DNA of 9,278 nt from Nitrospirota bacterium. Lineage in GTDB: Bacteria; Nitrospinota; Nitrospinia; Nitrospinales; Nitrospinaceae. The position numbers and the translations under genes are program-made. The notes under the pieces were generated by a model, which worked only from the letters and a program-made list of their open reading frames with translations, did not search any database and had not been told where the DNA came from. Location: the NCBI GenBank assembly GCA_003229345.1, contig QIDN01000325.1:1-9278 (forward strand), in the 5' to 3' direction. This document shows positions 1 to 6,504 of this stretch, one piece after another. The stretch's first letter is position 1. The number at the start of each line of letters is the position of its first letter.

Positions 1-129
1 GCCGAAATGACATTGACTGTAACGGCAGTAGAATCGACCGAAGCCCCCAAAGCCACGAAGACTTCTGAAGCCGATGCCCAGGCCGAAGCGCCTGTGGAAG
101 AGTCTGTGGAAAACGAAGACGAGAGTTAA
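1..129 (+). CDS. rplI: 50S ribosomal protein L9, C-terminal end (partial)
   Basis: The left edge cuts this gene; 42 codons and a TAA stop remain. The first visible residues (AEMTLTVTAV) fit the last beta strand of the L9 C-terminal rRNA-binding domain, which normally ends the protein. The identification rests on that short match plus position directly upstream of dnaB, a conserved order (rpsF-rpsR-rplI-dnaB). L9 binds 23S rRNA near the L1 stalk and helps maintain reading-frame fidelity. About 30 further residues follow the usual end, rich in Glu, Ala, Ser and Thr with many acidic side chains (ending VENEDES), so the protein carries an acidic, probably disordered tail that most L9 proteins lack. 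With so little sequence visible, another protein with a similar end cannot be excluded. Confidence 0.7.
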   Translation, partial: AEMTLTVTAVESTEAPKATKTSEADAQAEAPVEESVENEDES

Positions 130-157
130 TTCGACCGGTGTGCGTTTTATTTAATGA

Positions 158-186
158 TTGAGCAAAGAGTATGCCTCTGATATAAA
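158..186 (+). promoter_or_regulatory. Candidate sigma70-type promoter abutting the dnaB start
   Basis: TTGAGC (158-163) and TATAAA (181-186) are separated by exactly 17 bases. They match the -35 consensus at 4 of 6 and the -10 consensus at 5 of 6 positions. The expected transcription start, 6-8 bases past the -10, falls at about 192-194, on the dnaB ATG itself. If used, it would give a leaderless dnaB mRNA, separate from read-through out of rplI. Confidence 0.4.
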
Positions 187-191
187 AGGGC

Positions 192-1562
192 ATGTCAAAT
201 GTCGCCGATATCTCTTTAAGAAAACTTCCCCCCTACAATGAAGAGGCGGAGCAATATGTGCTGGGTGCCTGTTTCGGGTCCGGCGATGCTTTTGCTCGCG
301 CTGTAGAAATCATCGAGCTTGATGATTTCTACAAAACCAGCCATCGGAAAATTTTTTTGGCCATGCAGTTTCTGTTTGAGGCCAACCATCCTATTGATAT
401 TCTCACGATTGCCGATCGCCTCCGAAAAAATAATGATCTGGATGATGCCGGAGGGATGGATTATCTGGATTTCCTGGAAGGTCTGGTTCCTACTTCCGCC
501 GCTATTTCTCATCATTCGAAAATCATTCGGGAGAAAAAAGTCCTGCGGGACTTGATTGAGACGGCCACGGAAATTGTGGCGAGCAGTTACGAAGATTCGG
601 ACGATGCGGACGAAATTCTGGATAAGGCCGAGCGGTCTATCTTTGAAATTTCCGAAAAACGGACCAAACGATCTTTTTACAGTATCAAGGAGATTGTCAA
701 AAGCAGTTTTGATTCTATTGAGAAACTGTTTGAAAAACCTGGAATGATAACGGGAGTGGAAACCGGGTTCCGGGAGTTCGACCAAATCACTTCCGGCCTG
801 CAACCGTCTGATCTCGTGATCATCGCCGGACGTCCCAGTATGGGCAAAACCAGCTTCGCGCTGGACATCGCCCGGTTTGCCGCCTGCAAGCGCAAAGTGC
901 CAACCGCGATCTTTAGCCTGGAAATGTCCAAAGAACAACTCGGTTTGCGCATGTTGTGTGCCGAAGCACGGGTCAGCTCCGTCAAGCTGAGGACGGGGTT
1001 TTTGGCGTCGTCCGATTGGCCGAACCTGACCGCCGCCGCCGGGCGGGTTTCCGAAGCGCCCATATTCATAGATGACAGCCCGCAATTGTCAACGCTGGAC
1101 GTACGTGCGCGTTCCCGGCGATTGAAGGCGGAACATTCACTGGGGCTTGTCATTATTGATTATCTTCAACTCATGCATGGATCCAGAAAAATCGAAAGCC
1201 GCCAATTGGAAATCTCCGAAATCTCGCGAGGTTTGAAAGGGCTGGCCAAAGAACTCAACGTGCCTATTATCGCTCTATCCCAGTTGAGTCGAGCGGTGGA
1301 AAGCCGTACCGATAAACGTCCCTTGTTGTCCGATCTGCGTGAGTCGGGTTCGATTGAGCAGGATGCCGATGTGGTGGCATTTATTTACAGAGATGAGGTT
1401 TATGATAATGAGACGGCCAAGGCTGGAATCGCTGAGATATTGATTCGCAAACAGAGAAACGGGCCTATTGGAGATGTCGAACTTGCCTTCTTGAAAGAGT
1501 ACACCCGATTCGAGAATCTGGCTCATCACGAAGAATCGGTGCCCGCCCCCTCTGAATTCTGA
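192..1562 (+). CDS. dnaB: Replicative DNA helicase DnaB
   Basis: Hexameric 5'-3' helicase that unwinds DNA at the replication fork and recruits primase. At 456 residues it has normal family length. The N-terminal domain (about 12-110) begins with the typical KLPPYNEEAEQYVLG; a linker (about 110-180) leads to the RecA-like ATPase domain (about 185-450). Visible motifs are Walker A GRPSMGKT (213-220), FSLEMS (241-246), Walker B LVIIDYLQL (319-327), ALSQLSR (361-367), the DLRESGSIEQDADVV segment (381-395) and KQRNG (420-424), which supplies the arginine finger. There is no intein insertion. ATG 192 is the only sensible start: the frame has a stop at 183-185 and the conserved N-terminus begins about ten codons in. 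The start lacks a well-spaced Shine-Dalgarno sequence; AAGGG ends one base before the ATG. It lies 62 bases after rplI and 11 bases before the TPR gene, suggesting one operon. Confidence 0.97.
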   Translation: MSNVADISLRKLPPYNEEAEQYVLGACFGSGDAFARAVEIIELDDFYKTSHRKIFLAMQFLFEANHPIDILTIADRLRKNNDLDDAGGMDYLDFLEGLVPTSAAISHHSKIIREKKVLRDLIETATEIVASSYEDSDDADEILDKAERSIFEISEKRTKRSFYSIKEIVKSSFDSIEKLFEKPGMITGVETGFREFDQITSGLQPSDLVIIAGRPSMGKTSFALDIARFAACKRKVPTAIFSLEMSKEQLGLRMLCAEARVSSVKLRTGFLASSDWPNLTAAAGRVSEAPIFIDDSPQLSTLDVRARSRRLKAEHSLGLVIIDYLQLMHGSRKIESRQLEISEISRGLKGLAKELNVPIIALSQLSRAVESRTDKRPLLSDLRESGSIEQDADVVAFIYRDEVYDNETAKAGIAEILIRKQRNGPIGDVELAFLKEYTRFENLAHHEESVPAPSEF

Positions 1563-1573
1563 TCGAGTCATTA

Positions 1574-2491
1574 ATGATGAAGCGGCACGGCCTTCGTTCA
1601 TTTTTCTTCACACTAGCTATTATTTTTTTTCTAGGATGCACCCAATCCACTTGGGCTCAATCCCCTAAGCATTTAGAAAGCTTTAATATTTCTCCCCTGC
1701 AAAAAGGCGAATTTTTCCTGCTCCGCAAAAAGCCTGGAGAAGCACTGAAGATTTTCAAAGACCTTTGGCAACGGGAACCGCAAAACAGCTATGCTGTCCG
1801 GGGAATTGTCCGTTCTCACCAGGCCCTGGAGAAACTGCCGGAGGTGGTTTCCTTTCTGAAAGGGTATCTTGAAAAATATTCTCAATCGTCTTCCGCTGCT
1901 TACGGCTTGGGTTACGCTTTTTATCTTCAAGGAAGGCTTGAAGAGTCCAGAAGGGTTTTGGATGAATCCTTGAGCTTTGATCGAGGAAATGCTCTGGCTC
2001 TCAATAATCTGGCGGCAGTATTGGTTGAATTGAAAGAGTATACGAATGCGCTGACGCAGGTGAAAGAGGCGATAAAGATTGCTCCCAATGAATTGATGTT
2101 TTACCGGAACCTTCAAATGATTTATGTCAGATCAGGAAAACCTGGCAAGTTTGAAGAAGAGTACCGCCATTTACTTGCGGAAGGTTTTCCGGCGCAAGCG
2201 AAGAGATATGGTCTTGTCATGGCGCAGCAATTACGGCAGAAAAGTTTCAAGTTGTATGTTGATGGAAAAATTGATGAGACGATTAAAACCATGATGGAGA
2301 TGTTGGATCTCTATCGTGAGATAAATCATGAGTCGGGTATTGTTGCCGGCTTGTTCAGTTTGGCGGTGCTGTATGAAGAGCAAGGGAGAATTGAACGGGC
2401 TTTGGAAAAATACCGGGAAGTCTTAAAAATCAACCCTCAACATATTCAGGCACGCGAAAAATTACGGTCATTAAACCCGAAAAGAGATTAA
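1574..2491 (+). CDS. TPR-repeat protein with export signal, possible lipoprotein
   Basis: 305 residues. The N-terminus has basic residues (MMKRHGLR) followed by a hydrophobic core (about 9-21) and Cys22 in FLGC. This could be a loose lipobox, since Phe at -3 is not ideal; alternatively signal peptidase I could cut after TWA28. Either way the protein is probably exported. The rest is helical tetratricopeptide repeats: clear units at about 106-139 (AAYGLGYAFYLQGRLEES), 140-173 (ALALNNLAAVLVELKEYTNA) and 255-290 (SGIVAGLFSLAVLYEEQGRI), with weaker ones at 40-105 and 174-205. TPR domains mediate protein-protein contacts; the partner cannot be told from sequence. ATG 1574 is followed by a second ATG, so initiation could be one codon later. 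The 11-base gap after dnaB suggests co-transcription. A 24-base tandem repeat covers the stop codon. Confidence 0.85.
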   Translation: MMKRHGLRSFFFTLAIIFFLGCTQSTWAQSPKHLESFNISPLQKGEFFLLRKKPGEALKIFKDLWQREPQNSYAVRGIVRSHQALEKLPEVVSFLKGYLEKYSQSSSAAYGLGYAFYLQGRLEESRRVLDESLSFDRGNALALNNLAAVLVELKEYTNALTQVKEAIKIAPNELMFYRNLQMIYVRSGKPGKFEEEYRHLLAEGFPAQAKRYGLVMAQQLRQKSFKLYVDGKIDETIKTMMEMLDLYREINHESGIVAGLFSLAVLYEEQGRIERALEKYREVLKINPQHIQAREKLRSLNPKRD

Positions 2492-2526
2492 CAGTTAATG
2501 TTGAAAAAAGATTAACAGTCAGTGTT
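2479..2526 (+). repeat. Tandem 24-bp direct repeat across a stop codon
   Basis: Copy 1 (2479-2502) and copy 2 (2503-2526) agree at 21 of 24 positions; differences are at repeat positions 6, 18 and 20. Copy 1 contains the last codons and TAA of the TPR gene. Copy 2 repeats this in the same frame (Lys-Lys-Asp-stop against Lys-Arg-Asp-stop). It looks like a local duplication of the gene's 3' end. Confidence 0.85.
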
Positions 2527-2528
2527 TA

Positions 2529-2605
2529 TCAAACGTTGCGAAATTCAAGCGTTTAGCAGGAATTTCCCCTATGTGGGGTATTTGTTGAAATGAAATAACG
2601 TTTGA
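2529..2605. repeat. Perfect 9-bp inverted repeat with 59-base interior
   Basis: TCAAACGTT (2529-2537) is the exact reverse complement of AACGTTTGA (2597-2605). The right arm overlaps the candidate -35 element at 2602-2607. Inside the left part is a competing smaller hairpin, AAACGTTG with CAAGCGTTT (2531-2554, one bulged base). It could be paired binding sites or an RNA stem; no known RNA family is recognised. The rest of the 200-base gap between the TPR and M23 genes holds only the tandem repeat, promoter and ribosome binding site listed here. Confidence 0.5.
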
Positions 2606-2630
2606 CAAAAGAGAGGGTTAGCTATTAATC
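2602..2630 (+). promoter_or_regulatory. Candidate sigma70-type promoter for the M23 peptidase gene
   Basis: A perfect -35 hexamer TTGACA lies at 2602-2607. The -10 is either TATTAA (2623-2628, 15-base spacer) or TTAATC (2625-2630, 17-base spacer), neither ideal. Transcription would start at about 2635-2638, giving a leader of roughly 55-60 bases before the GTG start at 2694. Confidence 0.45.
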
Positions 2631-2682
2631 TGGGTTCACAGTCAGGAATTTAAGGAATGTTGGAGCTTCCGACAAAATCCAT

Positions 2683-2688
2683 AAGGAG
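2683..2688 (+). promoter_or_regulatory. Ribosome binding site that decides the M23 start
   Basis: AAGGAG lies 5 bases before GTG 2694 but only 2 bases before the in-frame TTG at 2691. Normal spacing favours GTG 2694 as the true start. Confidence 0.75.
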
Positions 2689-2693
2689 AATTG

Positions 2694-3623
2694 GTGCAAA
2701 AAGACGCTTATACCATCGTTGTGTTTCCGGGTTCAACCGGCTCACCCAAGAGAATTCAGCTTTCCAAGAAATCCGCGAAGGTTGCTCTTATTTCTCTATT
2801 GGTTTTGTGCCTTTGTTTTGGCGGCGCAGGTATTTACTTCATCAGCCAGTATTTGGATTATCAGGATAGCCGGGTTGAGCTTGCTTCGTTGAAGAGACAG
2901 GAAAAAATCCAAAAAACACAAATTGATAAGTTCAGCAAAGAAGTCCGGTCTTTCGAAACGGAAATGGCCCGTTTGGAAAGCTTCGAGAAGAAACTGCGGA
3001 TCATCACCTCTTTTGAGAATTCCCCTAAAGGAAATCAGGGGCACTTGGGTGTCGGTGGTCCTTACGGATTGTCTTCGCACAGCTTCACTACCTCCTTGGA
3101 AAAAGAAACCCAATCCATGCTGGATCGCTTGTCCGGTGATTTGGGTATACTGACGAGCCAAATTAAGATGCGCCAGTTCAGCTTTCAGGAATTGGATGAA
3201 TATCTGAAAAATCAAAAATCCCTGTTGGCCTCCACCCCTTCTATCTGGCCGACACGGGGTTGGGTGACCTCTGCTTTTGGTTACCGTAAATCGCCTTTTA
3301 CCGGTCTCCCGGAAAAACATGAAGGCTTGGATATCGCTGCCCGGCTGGGTTCCGAGGTTCGTTCCACTGCCGATGGGAAAGTTATCCGGGCGGGGCGTGA
3401 TAATGGCTATGGAAATTTAATAGAGATCGATCACGGTTATGGGGTGTTGAGCCGCTACGGTCATAATTCCAAAAATCTGGTCAAGGTAGGAGACAAGGTA
3501 AGACGCGGGCAGGTGGTTGCATTGATCGGGAGTACCGGCCGAAGCACCGGCCCTCATGTTCATTACGAAATCGTGGTTAATGGGGTTCCGGTCAGCCCGA
3601 GAAACTATATTCTGGAAGACTGA
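2694..3623 (+). CDS. Membrane-anchored M23 (LytM/NlpD-type) metallopeptidase
   Basis: 309 residues from GTG 2694. After a short basic cytoplasmic N-terminus comes one membrane segment (about 29-50, AKVALISLLVLCLCFGGAGI), then a charged coiled coil (about 57-105), a linker, and a C-terminal M23 domain (about 185-305) that would face the periplasm. The zinc-binding and catalytic residues of active M23 enzymes are all present: His209 and Asp213 in HEGLD, His257 in RYGHN, and His288 and His290 in GPHVHYE. The domain should therefore be a working peptidoglycan endopeptidase rather than an inactive EnvC/NlpD-like activator, though the coiled coil resembles the layout of such division regulators. 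The CDS is followed by a strong terminator, and secA comes next. The N-terminal motif DAYTIVVFPGSTGSPKRI is often seen in this M23 subfamily, from memory. Confidence 0.93.
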   Translation: MQKDAYTIVVFPGSTGSPKRIQLSKKSAKVALISLLVLCLCFGGAGIYFISQYLDYQDSRVELASLKRQEKIQKTQIDKFSKEVRSFETEMARLESFEKKLRIITSFENSPKGNQGHLGVGGPYGLSSHSFTTSLEKETQSMLDRLSGDLGILTSQIKMRQFSFQELDEYLKNQKSLLASTPSIWPTRGWVTSAFGYRKSPFTGLPEKHEGLDIAARLGSEVRSTADGKVIRAGRDNGYGNLIEIDHGYGVLSRYGHNSKNLVKVGDKVRRGQVVALIGSTGRSTGPHVHYEIVVNGVPVSPRNYILED

Positions 3624-3644
3624 TTTAAATTCGGTTTGAGTATG

Positions 3645-3675
3645 TAGGACGCTTTACCAAGCGTCCTATTTTTTT
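3645..3675 (+). terminator. Rho-independent terminator after the M23 gene
   Basis: A perfect 10-bp stem, TAGGACGCTT (3645-3654) with AAGCGTCCTA (3659-3668), closes a 4-base loop (TACC) and is followed by seven T (3669-3675). It starts 21 bases after the M23 stop codon and separates that transcript from secA. Confidence 0.93.
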
Positions 3676-3762
3676 GTCTTTTTTATAGAAGCGAATTTAT
3701 CCCGATTTTTGTTTCTAGCTCTTAATATTCCTCCAAAACATACCCCGGATGATGGGATTTTT

Positions 3763-3771
3763 TGGTATACT
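3763..3771 (+). promoter_or_regulatory. Candidate extended -10 promoter for secA
   Basis: TGG followed by TATACT (3763-3771) fits an extended -10 element, with TATACT matching 5 of 6 bases. No good -35 hexamer is visible 16-18 bases upstream, which extended -10 promoters can tolerate. Transcription from about 3778 would give a 150-base leader before secA. A terminator upstream means secA needs its own promoter in this gap. Confidence 0.4.
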
Positions 3772-3792
3772 TGTTGTCTTGGGGCATTTAAG

Positions 3793-3851
3793 CCCTCGTC
3801 ACTCCGTTTAAACTGTGGTTTTCCTGTTAAACCCTCGTGCTGACAAACCAC
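3793..3851 (+). repeat. Repeats in the secA leader
   Basis: The heptamer CCCTCGT occurs at 3793-3799 and 3832-3838. An 8-bp palindrome GTTTAAAC is at 3806-3813. GTGGTTT (3815-3821) is the reverse complement of AAACCAC (3845-3851), allowing a 7-bp stem with a 23-base loop. These lie between the candidate promoter and secA. No known riboswitch or SecM gene is recognised in the gap. Confidence 0.4.
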
Positions 3852-3927
3852 CACAAAAAATTGACTTTAATTCACCGATGGATGCTCAGGGATATCTAAG
3901 CTACCCGATGACTGGTAAAGGACTCGT

Positions 3928-6495
3928 ATGGTTTTAGGATTATTGAAAAAGATATTAGGTACTCATAATGACCGGGAGCTGAAGCGGATTCAGGAATATG
4001 TGGAGCAGGTCAATGCCCTGGAAGAGGATGTTCAAAAGCTGTCCGATGAGCAATTGAAGGCTAAAACACCGGAGTTCAAGGAACGTTTAAAGAAGGGCGA
4101 AACTCTGGAGGAGTTGTTGCCTGAGTCGTTCGCCGTTTGCCGGGAAGCCAGTTGCCGGACACTTCAAATGCGACATTTTGACGTACAGTTGATCGGCGGA
4201 GTGTGTCTACACGAAGGCAAAATCGCGGAAATGAAAACCGGGGAGGGGAAAACCCTGATGTCGACTTTGCCTGTTTATTTAAACGCGTTGACGGAAAAGG
4301 GAGTCCATGTCGTAACGGTTAACGAATACCTCGCTCAACGCGACAGCGAATGGATGGGGCAAATCTACAAGTTTCTGGGATTGACCGTTGGAACCATTTT
4401 TCACGACATGCCGGAGGAAGACCGGCAGAAAGCCTATAACTCCGACGTCACCTATGGCACCAACAACGAATTCGGGTTCGACCACCTCCGCGACAATATG
4501 AAATTCAGCTCTGATGATTTTGTCCAGCGTGAGCTTAATTTCGGCATCGTCGATGAAGTGGACAGTATCCTGATCGACGAAGCCCGCACGCCTCTCATTA
4601 TTTCCGGGCCGTCGGAAGAATCGACGGATAAGTATTACCACATCAACAAGCTTATCCCCAAACTGAAAAAGGAAACGCATTACACGGTCGACGAAAAAGC
4701 ACGCTCATCAATGTTGACGGAGGAAGGCATTTCTGAGGTGGAAAAACTACTGAATGTCCCCAATCTGTATGATCCCATGCAGATTGAAACCTTGCATCAC
4801 GTCAACCAGGCTTTGAAAGCTCATGTCATTTTCAAAAATGAAGTGGATTATGTAGTCCAGGATGACAAGGTGGTGATCATTGACGAGTTTACCGGCAGAA
4901 TGATGTCCGGACGGCGTTACAGCGATGGATTGCATCAGGCTCTGGAGGCGAAGGAGGGGGTCAGTATTGAAAATGAAAACCAGACTCTGGCATCGATCAC
5001 CTTCCAGAACTATTTCCGGATGTACAAGAAGCTTGCCGGGATGACCGGTACCGCCGACACTGAAGCAGAGGAATTCCAGTCCATCTACAAGCTGGAAGTG
5101 CTGGTGATCCCCACCAATATGCCGATGATCCGGGAGGATTATCCGGACCTGATTTTTCGTACAGAGAAGGAAAAATTCGATGCGACGATTGAAGAGATTC
5201 GTGAGTTGAACGAAACCGGCCGACCGGTCCTGGTAGGGACCATATCCATCGAAAAATCCGAACTGTTGAGCAAATACCTTAAAAAATTTGGCATCAAACA
5301 CAATGTGCTGAACGCCAAACGTCATGCGCAGGAAGCCGAAATCATCGCTCAGGCCGGTCAGAATGGGGCAGTGACCATTGCCACCAATATGGCGGGCCGC
5401 GGGACGGATATTGTCCTGGGCGAAGGGGTTCCCGAATTGGGCGGACTGCATATCCTGGGCACCGAGCGCCACGAAAGCCGCCGTATCGACAACCAGCTCA
5501 GAGGCCGCTCCGGCCGTCAGGGCGATAAGGGGTCTTCACGGTTTTATCTTTCTCTGGAAGACGATCTGCTGCGAATTTTCGGATCGGACCGAATATCCGG
5601 GTTCATGGCCAAGCTTGGGATGGAGAACGGTCAACCCATTGAGCATCCCATGGTCAGCAAAGCCGTGGAAAATGCGCAACGCAAGGTAGAGGCGCATCAC
5701 TTTGATATCCGCAAACATGTGTTGGAATATGACGATGTGATGAACCGTCAGAGGGAAATCATCTATGCGCTGCGCCGGGATATCCTGACCGGTGAAAACC
5801 AGAAGGACATTCTGTATGACATGGCGGATGAGGTGCTGGAGGAAGCCCTGGCGGATATCATCCCCAAAGGTGTCTACCCGGAAGAGTGGGATATCGATTT
5901 ATTAAATGAAAGCCTGGAACGGTTGTTTGGCGTGTCCATCAAGAAAGTGGATGACCAAACCTTGCAATTGGGCGGTCAAAAAGAAATCAAACTCGAGGAT
6001 TGCAAGGCGGAGGAACTTCATGAAGAGATATTTGAGCTGGCTACGGGCGAATACGACCTGAAAGAAAAAGAAGTCGGTCCCGATCTTCTGCGCTATCCCG
6101 AGAGAATGATTATGCTACAGGTGTTGGATAACCTGTGGCGCGAACATTTGCTGGCCATGGATCATTTGAAAGAAGGGATCGGCCTGCGTAGCTACGCCCA
6201 GAAAAATCCGCTCAATGAATACAAGAAGGAAGGATTTGATCTGTTCCGGCAAATGAACTTCCGTATGAAAGAGGAAATTTGCGAATTTTTGTTCAAGGCG
6301 CAGATCAACAAGGAAGCGGTTCGATCTCTCGAAACCCATCAGGAAAAAGAAGAGCGAAAAGTCACGGAGCATCGGGGAGAAGGGGAAGAAGGCCAGAAGT
6401 CGGCTCCCATCAAGCGGGATGAAAATAAGGTGGGGCGAAACGATCCCTGTCCCTGCGGGAGCGGGAAGAAGTACAAAAAATGCCACGGAAAATAA
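3928..6495 (+). CDS. secA: Preprotein translocase ATPase SecA
   Basis: The motor that pushes unfolded preproteins through SecYEG using ATP; 855 residues, normal length. NBD1 carries Walker A MKTGEGKT (102-109) and the Walker B/DEAD-like segment DEVDSILIDEAR (209-220). The preprotein cross-linking domain lies at about 222-370, with DYVVQDDKVVIIDEFTGR (307-324) at its end. NBD2 has TNMAGRGTDI (486-495) and QLRGRSGRQGD (523-533). The scaffold and two-helix finger region (about 600-790) includes LRSYAQKNPLNEYKKEGFDL (753-772). A charged linker (about 800-830) leads to a C-terminal zinc-binding motif, Cys841, Cys843, Cys852 and His853, used to contact SecB and lipids in well-studied SecA proteins. 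AAAGGA (3917-3922) lies 5 bases before the ATG. There is no truncation or frameshift. The stop is 9 bases from the stop of the convergent DksA-like gene. Confidence 0.98.
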   Translation: MVLGLLKKILGTHNDRELKRIQEYVEQVNALEEDVQKLSDEQLKAKTPEFKERLKKGETLEELLPESFAVCREASCRTLQMRHFDVQLIGGVCLHEGKIAEMKTGEGKTLMSTLPVYLNALTEKGVHVVTVNEYLAQRDSEWMGQIYKFLGLTVGTIFHDMPEEDRQKAYNSDVTYGTNNEFGFDHLRDNMKFSSDDFVQRELNFGIVDEVDSILIDEARTPLIISGPSEESTDKYYHINKLIPKLKKETHYTVDEKARSSMLTEEGISEVEKLLNVPNLYDPMQIETLHHVNQALKAHVIFKNEVDYVVQDDKVVIIDEFTGRMMSGRRYSDGLHQALEAKEGVSIENENQTLASITFQNYFRMYKKLAGMTGTADTEAEEFQSIYKLEVLVIPTNMPMIREDYPDLIFRTEKEKFDATIEEIRELNETGRPVLVGTISIEKSELLSKYLKKFGIKHNVLNAKRHAQEAEIIAQAGQNGAVTIATNMAGRGTDIVLGEGVPELGGLHILGTERHESRRIDNQLRGRSGRQGDKGSSRFYLSLEDDLLRIFGSDRISGFMAKLGMENGQPIEHPMVSKAVENAQRKVEAHHFDIRKHVLEYDDVMNRQREIIYALRRDILTGENQKDILYDMADEVLEEALADIIPKGVYPEEWDIDLLNESLERLFGVSIKKVDDQTLQLGGQKEIKLEDCKAEELHEEIFELATGEYDLKEKEVGPDLLRYPERMIMLQVLDNLWREHLLAMDHLKEGIGLRSYAQKNPLNEYKKEGFDLFRQMNFRMKEEICEFLFKAQINKEAVRSLETHQEKEERKVTEHRGEGEEGQKSAPIKRDENKVGRNDPCPCGSGKKYKKCHGK

Positions 6496-6504
6496 GAGGG
6501 GAGG

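Noticed and set aside
155..181. Mini-ORFs upstream of dnaB (starts at 155 and 171)
   Set aside because: Four to eight codons, no ribosome binding site, and chance ATGs are expected in such sequence.
216..1085. 289-codon open frame on the - strand inside dnaB
   Set aside because: Antisense to a fully conserved helicase; composition is that of a shadow frame and no family is recognisable.
2566..2578. CCCC-TATGT-GGGG hairpin after the TPR gene as a terminator
   Set aside because: The stem is only 4 bp and no uninterrupted T-run follows.
2691..2693. TTG as the M23 start codon
   Set aside because: Only 2 bases from AAGGAG; the GTG three bases later has normal spacing.
2657..2869. 70-codon + strand frame starting before the M23 gene
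   Set aside because: It overlaps the M23 gene in another frame and has no family signal; AAGGAG at 2683 serves GTG 2694.
2796..3320. 174-codon open frame on the - strand inside the M23 gene
   Set aside because: Shadow of a well-supported coding frame with intact M23 motifs.
4747..5472. 241-codon open frame on the - strand inside secA
   Set aside because: Antisense to the conserved PPXD and NBD2 coding region of SecA; no protein-like features.
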